A stretch of DNA of 64,000 bases, from positions 65,467 through 129,466 of the forward strand of contig NZ_JOIY01000017.1 in NCBI RefSeq assembly GCF_000720185.1, given 5' to 3'. Position 1 is the stretch's first letter. Each line of letters begins with the position of its first letter. This stretch comes from Streptomyces sp. NRRL S-340 (GTDB lineage: Bacteria; Actinomycetota; Actinomycetes; Streptomycetales; Streptomycetaceae). The notes under the pieces are model-generated. The model was not told the origin of the DNA, did no database searches, and saw only the letters and a list, made by a program, of their open reading frames with translations. A program made the position numbers and the translations under genes. Below, piece after piece: positions 7,346 through 17,331 of the stretch.

Positions 7346-9115
7346 TCACAAGCGTGGCCGCACCCGGGCCAGGCCGCGCCGCGCCCGCGGGGTGAAGCGG
7401 GACATCGCGTGGAGCAGCCGGGCCTCCGGAGTCACCGGTACCACCGCGGCGTTCCGGACGACCGCGCGCAGGATCGCGTCGGCGACCTTCTCCGGCGGAT
7501 AGCCGCGCAGCCCGTACAGCCGGGCCGCGCGCTTCCGGCGGCGCTTCTCCTCGGCCGCGTCGACCCCCGCGAAGCGCGCCGTGGACGTGATGTCGGTGTC
7601 GACGAATCCGGGACACACCGCCGTGACCCCGATCCCCTGCCCGGCCAGCTCCGCCCGCAGGCACTCGCTGAGCATCAGCACCGCCGCCTTGGAGGTGCTG
7701 TAGGCGGGCAGTGCCCGGGAGGGCTGGTAGGCCGCCGCCGACGCGGTGTTGACGATGTGTCCGCCCTGGCCGCGCTCGGCCATCTGCTTCCCGAAGAGCC
7801 GGCAGCCGTGGATCACACCCCACAGGTTGACGTCGAGAACCTTGCGCCAGTCCTCCGTGGTGTGGTCGAAGAACGCGCCGGACAGGCCGATGCCCGCGTT
7901 GTTCACCAGCACGTCCACCACGCCGTACTCGGCGGCGACCCGCTCGGCCAGCTTCTCCATCGCCCGCTCGTCACAGACGTCGGCGGCCTCCGCCCAGGCC
8001 TCCCGGGCACCCAGCGGCCGGGCCAGTTCGGCCGTGCGCGCCGCGGCCCCGGCGTCCCGGTCCACGGCCACCACGCGAGCCCCGGCCCCGGCGAAGGCGA
8101 GCGCGGTGGCCCGTCCGATGCCGCTGCCCGCGCCGGTGACCAGGACGAGCTGGCCGGCGAACCGGTCGGCGTACGGTCCGGTGGCGGCGGGCGCGGGCCG
8201 CCCGGCCCCGGCGGAGGTCACGAAGTCGGCGATCCAGTCGGCCAGCCGGTCGGGCCGGGTGCGGGGGGCCCAGTGCTGTGCCGGAAGGGTGCGGCGCACC
8301 AGACGCGGGACCCACTGCTCCAGATCGTCGTACAGCCGTTCGGAGAGGAAGGCGTCGTTCACAGGGGTGATGAGCTGCACGGGGACGTGGGCCCGGGCGT
8401 CCGGCCGCGGCCTGCGCAGGCGCGCCCGCACGTTGTCGCGGTACAGCCATGCTCCGTGCGTGGCGTCCTGCGGCAGCGAGGGGGTCGGGTAGCCGTCGGC
8501 GGGAACCTTCTCCACGCGCTGGAGGATCTTCGGCCAGCGCCTGCCGAGGGGGCCGCGCCAGGCGAGTTCGGGCAGGACGGGCGTGTGCAGCAGGTAGACG
8601 TACCAGGACCTGGCGCCCTGGCCGAGGAGCTGCCCCACCCGGCGCGGAGTGGGGTGGGCCAGACGGGAGCTGATCCAGTGGCCGAAGTGGTCGAGGGAGG
8701 GACCGGACAGGGAGGTGAAGGAGGCGATCCGGCCCTCGGTGCGCCGGACGGTGACGAACTCCCAGGCCTGCACCGAGCCCCAGTCGTGCCCCACCAGGTG
8801 CACCGGTGCGTCCGGGCTGACCGCGTCGGCGACCGCCAGGAAGTCGTCGGTGAGTTTCTCCAGGGTGAATCCGCCGCGCAAGGGCCGGGGCGCGGTGGAG
8901 CGGCCGTGGCCGCGGACGTCGTACAGCACGACGTGGAGGCCGAAGTGCCCGGCGAGGCGTTCGGCCACCTCCGACCAGACCTCCTTGCTGTCCGGGTAAC
9001 CGTGCACCAGGATCACCGTCGGCCTGCGCTGATCCCCCAGCTCGGCCACGCACAGCTCGACCTCGCCGGTCCGTACCCGGCGCTCCCGCGCGCCCTTCAG
9101 CGGCGACACACGCAT
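7346..9115 (-). CDS. Alpha/beta-hydrolase fused to short-chain dehydrogenase (SDR)
   Basis: This 589-residue fusion has an N-terminal alpha/beta hydrolase (about residues 10-290) and a C-terminal SDR (about 315-575). The hydrolase has the oxyanion motif LVHGYPDSKEVW, the nucleophile elbow LVGHDWGSVQAW with Asp as the likely nucleophile as in epoxide hydrolases, and a C-terminal His in PAQHWAPR. The SDR has the NAD(P)-binding VTGAGSGIGRATA, the NNAGIG motif and the YSTSKAAV active site. The start at 9115 is preceded by a good ribosome site (GGAGGGAAGGTG). The architecture suggests an ester, lactone or epoxide hydrolase feeding an alcohol dehydrogenase. Such fusions are common in actinobacteria and mycobacteria; the substrate is unknown. 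Confidence 0.88.
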   Translation of the reverse strand: MRVSPLKGARERRVRTGEVELCVAELGDQRRPTVILVHGYPDSKEVWSEVAERLAGHFGLHVVLYDVRGHGRSTAPRPLRGGFTLEKLTDDFLAVADAVSPDAPVHLVGHDWGSVQAWEFVTVRRTEGRIASFTSLSGPSLDHFGHWISSRLAHPTPRRVGQLLGQGARSWYVYLLHTPVLPELAWRGPLGRRWPKILQRVEKVPADGYPTPSLPQDATHGAWLYRDNVRARLRRPRPDARAHVPVQLITPVNDAFLSERLYDDLEQWVPRLVRRTLPAQHWAPRTRPDRLADWIADFVTSAGAGRPAPAATGPYADRFAGQLVLVTGAGSGIGRATALAFAGAGARVVAVDRDAGAAARTAELARPLGAREAWAEAADVCDERAMEKLAERVAAEYGVVDVLVNNAGIGLSGAFFDHTTEDWRKVLDVNLWGVIHGCRLFGKQMAERGQGGHIVNTASAAAYQPSRALPAYSTSKAAVLMLSECLRAELAGQGIGVTAVCPGFVDTDITSTARFAGVDAAEEKRRRKRAARLYGLRGYPPEKVADAILRAVVRNAAVVPVTPEARLLHAMSRFTPRARRGLARVRPRL

Positions 9116-9375
9116 CACCTTCCCTCCGCCCGGCGGCACACTCCCCGTGCCCGCCTTCGCCGGGGACCGGGTGCCCGTCACGTGACTCCGGCGACTGTGG
9201 CAGTTGTTAGACGGAACGTCAATAGGGCGGGGTGCGGCCTGGTAGGGCCGGGTTGTCCCGGAACATGGGCCACCCCAGGGGTGCGCCCCCTAGGGCCCCG
9301 TAATACTCAAGAGGGACTGCAAGACGGCTCTGGGGTCTGACGACTCGCGTGGCGGCCGTCACTATCGTCGAAGAC

Positions 9376-10356
9376 GTGACTGTGATCGCGACCGAAAGCC
9401 TGAGCAAGCGGTTCCCCCGGGTGACCGCGCTTGACCGGCTCTCCGTGGACGTCGGACCCGGTGTGACCGGACTCGTCGGCGCCAACGGAGCCGGCAAGTC
9501 CACACTGATCAAGATCCTGCTGGGTCTGTCCCCCGCCACGGAGGGCCGTGCCAAGGTGCTCGGCCTCGACGTCGCCAACGAGGGCGCCGCGATCCGCGAG
9601 CGCGTCGGCTACATGCCGGAACACGACTGCCTGCCACCGGACGTCTCGGCCACCGAGTTCGTCGTCCACATGGCCCGCATGTCCGGCCTGCCGCCCACCG
9701 CCGCCCGCGAGCGCACCGCCGACACCCTGCGCCACGTCGGCCTCTACGAGGAGCGCTACCGCCCCATCGGCGGCTACTCGACCGGCATGAAGCAGCGGGT
9801 CAAGCTCGCCCAGGCCCTGGTGCACGACCCGCAGCTGGTCTTCCTCGACGAGCCGACCAACGGCCTCGACCCGGTCGGCCGCGACGAGATGCTCGGCCTC
9901 ATCCGCCGCATCCACACCGACTTCGGCATCTCGGTCCTGGTCACCTCCCACCTGCTGGGCGAGCTGGAGCGCACCTGCGACCACGTCGTCGTGATCGACG
10001 GCGGCAAGCTCCTGCGCTCCAGCTCCACCACCGACTTCACCCAGACCACGACCACCCTCGCCGTCGAGGTCACCGACAGCGACGAACACCCGGACGGCAC
10101 CCGCGCGGTCCGTGAGGCGCTCCACGCGCGCGGGGTGCGGACCGAGGACGGCACCGGGCTGCCGGGCGCGGGACACGTCCTGCTGCTCACCGCCCAGAGC
10201 GAGGAGACCTACGACCTGGTGCGGGACGTGATCGCCGACCTCGGCCTCGGCCTGGTCCGCATGGAGCAGCGCCGGCACCACATCTCGGAGGTCTTCCGGG
10301 ACGACGACGAACAGCGCGAGGGACAGCGGAAGGAGGCGGCCGACCATGTCGCTTGA
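9376..10356 (+). CDS. ABC transporter ATP-binding protein (first of two)
   Basis: The 326-residue ATPase has Walker A GANGAGKST, Q-loop region VGYMPEHDCL, signature YSTGMKQRVKLAQAL and Walker B LVFLDEPTNGLDP, followed by a roughly 100-residue C-terminal extension as in Nod/Nat-type exporters. It starts at GTG 9376 (VIATESLSKRFPRV follows); the frame is open a little further up. It is the first of four genes with overlapping ends (ATPase, permease, ATPase, permease), so two ATPases probably serve a heterodimeric exporter. The cargo is not visible from sequence. Confidence 0.9.
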   Translation: MTVIATESLSKRFPRVTALDRLSVDVGPGVTGLVGANGAGKSTLIKILLGLSPATEGRAKVLGLDVANEGAAIRERVGYMPEHDCLPPDVSATEFVVHMARMSGLPPTAARERTADTLRHVGLYEERYRPIGGYSTGMKQRVKLAQALVHDPQLVFLDEPTNGLDPVGRDEMLGLIRRIHTDFGISVLVTSHLLGELERTCDHVVVIDGGKLLRSSSTTDFTQTTTTLAVEVTDSDEHPDGTRAVREALHARGVRTEDGTGLPGAGHVLLLTAQSEETYDLVRDVIADLGLGLVRMEQRRHHISEVFRDDDEQREGQRKEAADHVA

Positions 10357-11263
10357 GCAGCCCCTGCGGAATCCGGCACCGCCCGCGGGCGACCAGACCC
10401 GCATCCACAACATCGGCTACCGCAACTACGACGGCCCCCGCCTCGGCCGCGCCTACGCCCGACGCTCGCTGTACTCGCAGTCCCTGCGCGGCTCCTACGG
10501 CCTCGGACGCTCGGTGAAGTCCAAGGTGCTGCCGATGCTGCTGTTCGTGGTGATGTGCGTGCCCGCGGCCATCATGGTCGCCGTCGCGGTCGCCACCAAG
10601 GCCAAGGACCTCCCCGTCGACTACACGCGCTACGCCATCATCATGCAGGGCGTCATCAGCCTGTACGTCGCCTCACAGGCACCGCAGTCCGTCTCCCGCG
10701 ACCTGCGCTTCAAGACCGTGCCGCTGTACTTCTCGCGGCCCATCGAGACCGCCGACTACGTCCGCGCCAAGTACGCGGCACTGGCCTCGGCGCTGTTCAT
10801 CCTGACCGCCGCACCGCTGCTCGTCCTCTACGTGGGCGCGCTGCTGGCCAAGCTCGACTTCGCCGACCAGACCAAGGGATTCGCCGAAGGACTCGTCTCC
10901 GTGGCCCTGCTCTCACTGCTCTTCGCAGGCATCGGCCTGGTCATCGCCGCCATCACCCCGCGCCGGGGCTTCGGCATCGCCGCCGTGATCGCCGTCCTGG
11001 TCATCTCCTACGGCGCGGTCTCCACGCTGGAGGCCATCGCCGACGCCCAGAACAGCACGAGCGCCATCCCCTGGATCGGCCTGTTCTCACCGGTCACCCT
11101 CATCGACGGCATCCAGACGGCCTTCCTCGGCGCGACCTCCGCCGCCCCCGGCGCCGTCGGCCCCGGCAGCGGTCAGGGCGTCGTCTACGTCCTGGTCGTC
11201 CTCGGCCTCATCGCCGGCGCCTACGGCCTCCTGCTGCGCCGCTACAAGAAGGTGGGACTGTGA
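10346..11263 (+). CDS. ABC transporter permease (first of two)
   Basis: A 305-residue membrane protein with about six hydrophobic segments after a hydrophilic 60-residue N-terminus (IHNIGYRNYDGPRLGRAYARRSLYSQSLR). It resembles ABC-2 type permeases that pair with ATPases carrying C-terminal extensions. It overlaps the preceding ATPase gene by 11 bp, and its stop overlaps the next start (GTGA), so translation is probably coupled. Confidence 0.85.
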   Translation: MSLEQPLRNPAPPAGDQTRIHNIGYRNYDGPRLGRAYARRSLYSQSLRGSYGLGRSVKSKVLPMLLFVVMCVPAAIMVAVAVATKAKDLPVDYTRYAIIMQGVISLYVASQAPQSVSRDLRFKTVPLYFSRPIETADYVRAKYAALASALFILTAAPLLVLYVGALLAKLDFADQTKGFAEGLVSVALLSLLFAGIGLVIAAITPRRGFGIAAVIAVLVISYGAVSTLEAIADAQNSTSAIPWIGLFSPVTLIDGIQTAFLGATSAAPGAVGPGSGQGVVYVLVVLGLIAGAYGLLLRRYKKVGL

Positions 11264-12171
11264 CCACGCTCAGCATCGACCACGTCTCCCGCTGGTTCGG
11301 CAACGTGGTCGCCGTCAACGACATCACCATGACGATCGGCCCCGGCGTCACCGGCCTGCTCGGCCCCAACGGCGCCGGCAAGTCCACGCTCATCAACATG
11401 ATGGGCGGATTCCTCGCCCCCTCCACCGGCACCGTCACCCTGGACGGCCGGCCCGTGTGGCGCAACGAGGAGATCTACCGGCACGTCGGCGTCGTCCCCG
11501 AGCGCGAGGCGATGTACGACTTCCTCACCGGCCGCGACTTCGTCGTCGCCAACGCCGAACTGCACGGCCTGGGCGCCAAGGCGGCACAGAAGGCGCTGGC
11601 CACGGTCGAGATGGAGTACGCGCAGGACCGCAAGATCTCCACCTACTCCAAGGGCATGCGCCAGCGCGTGAAAATGGCCAGCGCCCTGGTGCACGACCCC
11701 TCGCTGCTCCTGCTGGACGAGCCGTTCAACGGCATGGACCCGCGCCAGCGCATGCAGCTGATGGACCTGCTGCGACGCATGGGCGACGAGGGCCGCACGG
11801 TGCTGTTCTCCTCCCACATCCTGGAGGAGGTCGAGCAGCTCGCCTGGCACATCGAGGTCATCGTCGCCGGCCGGCACGCGGCCAGCGGTGACTTCCGCAA
11901 GATCCGCCGCCTGATGACCGACCGCCCGCACCGCTACCTGGTGCGCTCCAGTGACGACCGCGCCCTCGCGGCGGCACTGATCGCGGACCCGTCGACCTCC
12001 GGCATCGAGGTGGACCTCGCCGAAGGAGCGCTGCGCATCCAGGCCGTCGACTTCGGCCGGTTCACCACCCTGCTGCCGCGGGTGGCCCGGGACCACGGCA
12101 TCCGGCTGCACACGGTCTCGCCGTCCGACGAGTCCCTCGAGTCCGTCTTCTCGTATCTTGTCGCGGCGTAG
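11260..12171 (+). CDS. ABC transporter ATP-binding protein (second)
   Basis: The 303-residue ATPase starts at GTG 11260 overlapping the previous stop. It has Walker A GPNGAGKST, signature YSKGMRQRVKMASAL, Walker B LLLLDEPFNGMDP and the H-loop SSHILEEVEQ. It is a paralogue of the first ATPase in the operon but clearly divergent, as expected for partners of a heterodimer. The genes are ordered so that each ATPase precedes one permease. Confidence 0.9.
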   Translation: MTTLSIDHVSRWFGNVVAVNDITMTIGPGVTGLLGPNGAGKSTLINMMGGFLAPSTGTVTLDGRPVWRNEEIYRHVGVVPEREAMYDFLTGRDFVVANAELHGLGAKAAQKALATVEMEYAQDRKISTYSKGMRQRVKMASALVHDPSLLLLDEPFNGMDPRQRMQLMDLLRRMGDEGRTVLFSSHILEEVEQLAWHIEVIVAGRHAASGDFRKIRRLMTDRPHRYLVRSSDDRALAAALIADPSTSGIEVDLAEGALRIQAVDFGRFTTLLPRVARDHGIRLHTVSPSDESLESVFSYLVAA

Positions 12172-12181
12172 GAGGCCGAAG

Positions 12182-12901
12182 ATGTACGACCCCACAGTCG
12201 CCCGGCTCACCTACCGAGCCCTGCTCGGCCGCCGCCGGGCCCTCATCCTCGGCGCGCTGCCCCTGCTGCTGATCGTCATCGCGGTCGTCGTGCGCGCCCT
12301 CACCGGCGCCGACGACCAGACCGCGGTCAACGTCCTCGGCGGCTTCGCGCTCGCCACCATGGTGCCGATCATCGGCGTCATCGCCGGTACCGGCGCGATC
12401 GGGCCGGAGATCGACGACGGCTCGGTGGTGTACCTGCTGTCCAAGCCGCTGAAGCGCCCGGTCATCATCTTCACCAAGCTGATCGTGGCGATCGCCGTGA
12501 CCATGGTGTTCTCCGCGGTGCCCACGCTGATCGCCGGACTGATCCTCAACGGCAACGGCCAGCAGATCGCGGTGGCCTACACGGTGGCCGCCCTGGTCGC
12601 CTCCATCGCCTACGCCGCCCTGTTCCTCCTGCTGGGCACGGTCTCCCGGCACGCGGTGGTCTTCGGCCTGGTGTACGCGCTGGTCTGGGAGGCGCTGTTC
12701 GGCTCCCTGGTGCCCGGTGCGCGCACGCTGAGCATCCAGCAGTGGGCCCTGGCGGTCGCGCACAAGGTCGCCGGCGGGGACCTGGTGACCTCCGAGGTGG
12801 GCCTGACCACGGCGACGGTCCTGCTGGTCCTGGTGACCGTGCTGGCCACCTGGTACGCCGGGCAGAAACTGCGGTCCCTGACCCTCGCCGGCGAGGAGTG
12901 A
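12182..12901 (+). CDS. ABC transporter permease (second)
   Basis: A 239-residue ABC-2 type permease with six predicted membrane segments (first LILGALPLLLIVIAVVV, last ATVLLVLVTVLATWYAG). The motif GTGAIGPEIDDGSVVYLLSKPLKRP, where the membrane protein faces its ATPase, is typical of this type. The ATG at 12182 has GGAGG directly upstream. A GC-rich inverted repeat after the stop closes the operon. Confidence 0.85.
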   Translation: MYDPTVARLTYRALLGRRRALILGALPLLLIVIAVVVRALTGADDQTAVNVLGGFALATMVPIIGVIAGTGAIGPEIDDGSVVYLLSKPLKRPVIIFTKLIVAIAVTMVFSAVPTLIAGLILNGNGQQIAVAYTVAALVASIAYAALFLLLGTVSRHAVVFGLVYALVWEALFGSLVPGARTLSIQQWALAVAHKVAGGDLVTSEVGLTTATVLLVLVTVLATWYAGQKLRSLTLAGEE

Positions 12902-12904
12902 GGC

Positions 12905-12940
12905 GCGGGCGGGCGCCGCGGTCCGGCGGGGCCCGCCCGC
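12905..12940 (+). terminator. GC-rich inverted repeat after the ABC operon
   Basis: Ten-base arms at 12905-12914 and 12931-12940 pair perfectly around a 16-base loop. There is no T-run. It lies directly after the last permease gene. Confidence 0.5.
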
Positions 12941-13008
12941 CCTTGACGGAGGCTTCACCGCCGTACGCACACACTGGGCGCAGCGGACGGAAGACCAGGA
13001 GGACGGAG

Positions 13009-13248
13009 ATGAGCGGCGAGACTCCGCGGGGCGAGGACCGGCGCACGAGCGGGGACGGGTGGGACGACGTCGTCCTCGACACCGACTTCGTACGGGCCGC
13101 CGAGGCCACCGAGCCCTCGGCCCGGGCCCGGATGCTCGCCGCCCGCTGGCGCGGCCAGGCTCCCGAACCGCAGCCGTGGCGCTCCGACGAGCCGCCGGCG
13201 GGGTGGTTCTTCAGCAAGGTGCGCCGCCGCAGGTGGCGACGCCGCTGA
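13009..13248 (+). CDS. Small charged protein, unknown function
   Basis: A 79-residue protein starting MSGETPRGEDRRTSGDGWDDVVLDTDFVRAAEA and ending in an arginine block (FFSKVRRRRWRRR). A good ribosome site (AGGAGG, 6 bases away from the ATG) and preserved codon bias support it. The acidic N-terminal half, the pattern DxxFVRAAxxxEPSARARMLAARW and the very basic tail suggest a small cytosolic protein that may bind nucleic acid or another protein. No family is recognised. Confidence 0.7.
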   Translation: MSGETPRGEDRRTSGDGWDDVVLDTDFVRAAEATEPSARARMLAARWRGQAPEPQPWRSDEPPAGWFFSKVRRRRWRRR

Positions 13249-13641
<393 letters not shown>

Positions 13642-14478
13642 TCAGCCCAGCATCCGCTCCACCACGACCGCGATGCCGTCCTCGTCGTGGGACGCGGTGA
13701 CCTCGTCCGCGACCGCCTTCAGGTCGGCATGGGCATTGGCCATGGCCACGCCGTGGGCGGCCCAGGCGAACATCGGGATGTCGTTGGGCATGTCGCCGAA
13801 GGCGAGCGTGTCGGCGGCCTTCAGACCAAGCCGCCGCGCGGCCAGGGACAGCCCCGTCGCCTTGGACAGGCCGAGCGGGAGGAGCTCCACTATGCCCTCG
13901 CCGGCCATGGTGACCGAGACGAAACCGCCCGCGATCCGCAGGGCCGCCTCGGCCAGTTCGTCGTCGGACAGGGCCGGGTGCTGGATGTAGATCTTGTTGA
14001 GCGGGGCGTTCCACAGGTCCGAGGCGTCCGTGAGCGGCGTGCCGGGCAGGGCGCCCGTCAGGGCGTAACCGGACCCCACCAGCACCTCGCCGTCCAGGCC
14101 GTCCCGGCTCGCCGCCAGGTACAGCGGCCCGATCTCGGCCTCGATCTTGGCCAGGGCCACTTTGGCCAGCTGCCGGTCCAGGGTCACCGAGGTCAGCAGG
14201 CGCCGCTCCCCGGCGTCGTAGACCTGGGCACCCTGACCGCAGACCGCGAGACCGCTGTAACCGAGGTCCTCGAGGATGTGCCGCGTCCAGGGGACCGCGC
14301 GGCCGGTGACGACGATGTGCGCGGCACCGGCCGCCGCGGCCGCCGCCAGTGCCTCACGGGTGCGCGGCGAGACCGAGTCGTCCGAGCGCAGCAGCGTCCC
14401 GTCCAGGTCGGTCGCGATCAGCCGGTAGGGCAGGCCGCCGGAGGTCTCGCCGACGCCCTGGGAGACGGTGGCGGTCAC
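13642..14478 (-). CDS. Cof-type HAD-superfamily phosphatase
   Basis: A 278-residue HAD protein of the Cof group. Motif I is [16 protein letters not shown], motif [15 protein letters not shown], motif III region [18 protein letters not shown] and motif [18 protein letters not shown]. The GTG start at 14478 overlaps the serS stop codon (GTGA), so the gene is probably translated together with serS. It is a paralogue of the gene at 4226-5152. Linkage of a Cof phosphatase to serS is common in Streptomyces; why is not known. Confidence 0.88.
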   Translation of the reverse strand: MTATVSQGVGETSGGLPYRLIATDLDGTLLRSDDSVSPRTREALAAAAAAGAAHIVVTGRAVPWTRHILEDLGYSGLAVCGQGAQVYDAGERRLLTSVTLDRQLAKVALAKIEAEIGPLYLAASRDGLDGEVLVGSGYALTGALPGTPLTDASDLWNAPLNKIYIQHPALSDDELAEAALRIAGGFVSVTMAGEGIVELLPLGLSKATGLSLAARRLGLKAADTLAFGDMPNDIPMFAWAAHGVAMANAHADLKAVADEVTASHDEDGIAVVVERMLG

Positions 14479-15752
14479 TTGGCCGACGGCTCCAGGACCT
14501 CCCGGCCGCCGAGGTAGGGACGCAGCACCTCCGGCACGCGCACGGAACCGTCGGCCTGCTGGTGGTTCTCCAGGATGGCGACGATGGTGCGCGGCACGGC
14601 GCACAGGGTGCCGTTGAGGGTGGCGAGCGGCTTCACCTGCTTGCCGTCGCGGACGCGGATCGACAGACGCCGCGACTGGAACTCGGTGCAGTCCGAGGTC
14701 GAGGTCAGCTCGCGGTACTTGCCCTGGGTCGGGATCCACGCCTCACAGTCGAACTTGCGTGCGGCGGAGGCGCCCAGGTCGGCCGAGGCGACGTCGATCA
14801 CGCGGAACGGCAGCTCCAGCGACGTCAGCCACTGCTTCTCCCACTCCAGCAGCCGCTGGTGCTCGGCCTGCGAGTCCTCCGGGGCGACGTAGGAGAACAT
14901 CTCGACCTTGTCGAACTGGTGCACGCGGAAGATGCCGCGGGTGTCCTTGCCGTGCGAACCGGCCTCGCGGCGGAAGCACGGCGAGAAGCCCGCGTAGCGC
15001 AGCGGCAGCCGCTCGGCGTCGATGATCTCGTCCATGTGGTAGGCCGCCAGCGGCACCTCGGACGTGCCGACCAGGTAGAGGTCGTCCTTGTCGAGGTGGT
15101 AGACGTCCTGGGCGGCCTGGCCGAGGAATCCGGTGCCCGCCATGGACTGCGGGCGCACCAGCGCCGGGGTGAGCATCGGGGTGAAGCCGGCCGCGGTGGC
15201 CTGGCTGATCGCCGCGTTCACCAGGGCCAGTTCCAGCAGGGCGCCGACACCGGTGAGGAAGTAGAAGCGCGAGCCGGAGACCTTCGCGCCGCGCTCCACG
15301 TCGATCGCGCCGAGAAGCTGGCCCAGCTCCAGGTGGTCCTTGGGGGCGAAGCCCTCGGCGGCGAAGTCGCGGATCGTGCCGTGCGTCTCCAGCGTGACGA
15401 AGTCCTCCTCGCCGCCGACGGGCACGTCGGGGTGGACGAGGTTGCCGAGACGGAGCAGCAGTTCCTGGGTCTCCGCGTCGGCGGCGTCGCGTTCCGCGTC
15501 GGCCGCCTTGACGTCGGCGGCGAGCTGGCTCGCCTTCTTCAGCAGCTCGGCCTTCTCGTCCCCGGAGGCCTTGGGGATGAGCTTGCCCAGCGCCTTCTGC
15601 TCGGCGCGCAGCTCGTCGAAGCGGACGCCGGACGACCTGCGCCGCTCGTCGGCAGACAGGAGGGAGTCGACGAGCGCGACGTCCTCTCCACGGGCACGCT
15701 GCGAAGCGCGCGCACGGTCAGGGTCCTCACGGAGCAGACGAAGGTCAATCAC
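14475..15752 (-). CDS. serS: Seryl-tRNA synthetase
   Basis: The 425-residue class II synthetase charges tRNA-Ser with serine. It begins [24 protein letters not shown] (GTG start at 15752), followed by the long antiparallel coiled-coil arm (about residues 25-105) that grips the long variable arm of tRNA-Ser. Class II motifs are visible: motif 2 [33 protein letters not shown] and motif 3 [20 protein letters not shown]. Length is normal. Two tRNA-Ser genes lie 20-34 kb away in the same window. It is followed by a translationally coupled HAD gene. Confidence 0.96.
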   Translation of the reverse strand: MIDLRLLREDPDRARASQRARGEDVALVDSLLSADERRRSSGVRFDELRAEQKALGKLIPKASGDEKAELLKKASQLAADVKAADAERDAADAETQELLLRLGNLVHPDVPVGGEEDFVTLETHGTIRDFAAEGFAPKDHLELGQLLGAIDVERGAKVSGSRFYFLTGVGALLELALVNAAISQATAAGFTPMLTPALVRPQSMAGTGFLGQAAQDVYHLDKDDLYLVGTSEVPLAAYHMDEIIDAERLPLRYAGFSPCFRREAGSHGKDTRGIFRVHQFDKVEMFSYVAPEDSQAEHQRLLEWEKQWLTSLELPFRVIDVASADLGASAARKFDCEAWIPTQGKYRELTSTSDCTEFQSRRLSIRVRDGKQVKPLATLNGTLCAVPRTIVAILENHQQADGSVRVPEVLRPYLGGREVLEPSAK

Positions 15753-16303
15753 GTGCTCAAGGCTACCGGTGCGGCGTTCGGGCTCACGACCCAGTATTCC
15801 GGTCCGCACCACTGCATGGCCGTACCCACCGTCATGGAGGAATTGCGTGTTGTGTCAATCGGGGTGTCCCGGCTCCCTGGAAGGGTGCGGGCGGCGGCGG
15901 CCCTGTTGACTGGATTTCCTTGTGCGCAGGGGGACTTGAGGGGTGAGTTGTCCACAGGAATCCCCACCCCGCGGTGAGTTATCCACAGGCTGTGCGCAAC
16001 TTCTGTGGACTTCGGAATTGATCACTCCGGAAGTGTCGGCCGCCGGAAGAATTCCCGGCTCGAACCGGGCCGACACCCACTTTCGGGTGGAAAGGGGTCG
16101 CCCCAAAAGATGAACCAAAGGAAACGAGTGGACGAAGGGTGACCTGCGGGCTGATGGGTCGGGTTGGGGGATGTAGGGCGATTTGTCGATCGAGTCGCCC
16201 TTCGGTGTCGACTTGTCCCCAGGTCGAGAAGGGCACCTGTGGATAACTTCTGTGGACAATGAAGATCTGCAGGTAGGACCGGTCACACACGGTCGGAGAG
16301 TGA
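15753..16303. promoter_or_regulatory. Intergenic region with a cluster of DnaA boxes
   Basis: This 551-bp gap between serS and pheA holds no convincing gene and is less GC-rich than its surroundings. It contains TTGTCCACA (15948-15956), TTATCCACA (15979-15987), TGTGGACTT (16004-16012), TTGTCCCCA (16213-16221, one mismatch), TGTGGATAA (16238-16246) and TGTGGACAA (16251-16259). The first two face the last two. The serS promoter must also lie here. Confidence 0.75.
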
Positions 16304-17236
16304 CTAGAAACGACCGTCCTGGCAGCGCGCCACCCAGTCCGCCGCAGCCGCGAACTCCTCGTCCGAGGTCCCGGCGAGCGGCGGCCGCAGGGCCTGCGCG
16401 CCGACGTCCGCGCGCGGGTACGAACCGAGGAAGCGCACCTGCAGACAGATCCGCTTCAGGCCCATCAGGGCCTCGGCCATCCGGCGGTCGGTGATGTGCC
16501 CCTCGGCGTCGACGCAGAAGCAGTAGTTGCCGATGCCCGCGCCCGTCGGCCGGGACTGGAGCAGCATGAGGTTGATCCCCCGGCCGGCGAACTCGCCCAG
16601 CAGGTCGCGCAGCCCGCCGGGGTGGTCGTCGCGCTGCCACAGCACCACGGACGTCTTGTCCGCGCCGCTCGGGGCGGCGGGCCGTGCGGGCCGGCCGACG
16701 AGGACGAACCGGGTCTGCGCGTTCTCCGCGTCGTGGATGCCGCTCTCCAGGACCTCCAGTCCGTACCGGGCCGCCGCGAACTCACCGGCGAAGGCCGCGT
16801 CGTAGCGGCCCTCCTGGACCAGTCGGGCCCCGTCGGCGTTCGAGGCGGCCGATTCCCACCGGACGTGCGGCAGATGCGTCTTCAGCCAGTTGCGCACCTG
16901 GGGCTGGGCGGCCGGATGGGCGGTCACCGTCTTGACGGCGGCGAGCGGGGTGCCGGGCCTGGCCAGCAGCGCGAAGGTGATCGGCAGGAGCACCTCGCGG
17001 TAGATCACCAGAGGCCGGCCCGCGACCAGTTCGTCGAGCGTGGTGGTGATGCCGCCCTCGACGGAGTTCTCGATCGGTACGAAAGCGGCCTCGGCCTCGC
17101 CGTCGCGGACCGCGTCCAGCGCGGACTGTACGGACACGTAGGGGACCAGTTCCCTGGTGGCCGCCTCGGGGAGGGTGCGCAGCGCCACTTCGGTGAAGGT
17201 GCCCTCGGGGCCGAGATAGGCGTAGCTCGCTGACAT
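16304..17236 (-). CDS. pheA: Prephenate dehydratase
   Basis: The 310-residue protein converts prephenate to phenylpyruvate in phenylalanine synthesis. The catalytic domain (about residues 1-180) has YLGPEGTFTEVAL, FVPIENSVEGGITTTLDEL and the TRFVLVGRP motif with the conserved Thr-Arg-Phe. The C-terminal ACT domain (about 195-280) has the Phe-binding features HPGGLRDLLGEFAGRGINLMLLQSRPTG, so feedback inhibition by phenylalanine is expected. There is no chorismate mutase domain, as is usual in actinobacteria. It stands alone between the DnaA-box gap and the copper operon. Confidence 0.95.
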   Translation of the reverse strand: MSASYAYLGPEGTFTEVALRTLPEAATRELVPYVSVQSALDAVRDGEAEAAFVPIENSVEGGITTTLDELVAGRPLVIYREVLLPITFALLARPGTPLAAVKTVTAHPAAQPQVRNWLKTHLPHVRWESAASNADGARLVQEGRYDAAFAGEFAAARYGLEVLESGIHDAENAQTRFVLVGRPARPAAPSGADKTSVVLWQRDDHPGGLRDLLGEFAGRGINLMLLQSRPTGAGIGNYCFCVDAEGHITDRRMAEALMGLKRICLQVRFLGSYPRADVGAQALRPPLAGTSDEEFAAAADWVARCQDGRF

Positions 17237-17331
17237 GTCCTCAACCCTAGGCCCTCCGGTCCGGGGCGGGCCGGGCGCGCGGGCCCGGGTCCGGGTGCGG
17301 CGTCACCCGGGTGCGGCGCCGCACCCGGGAC

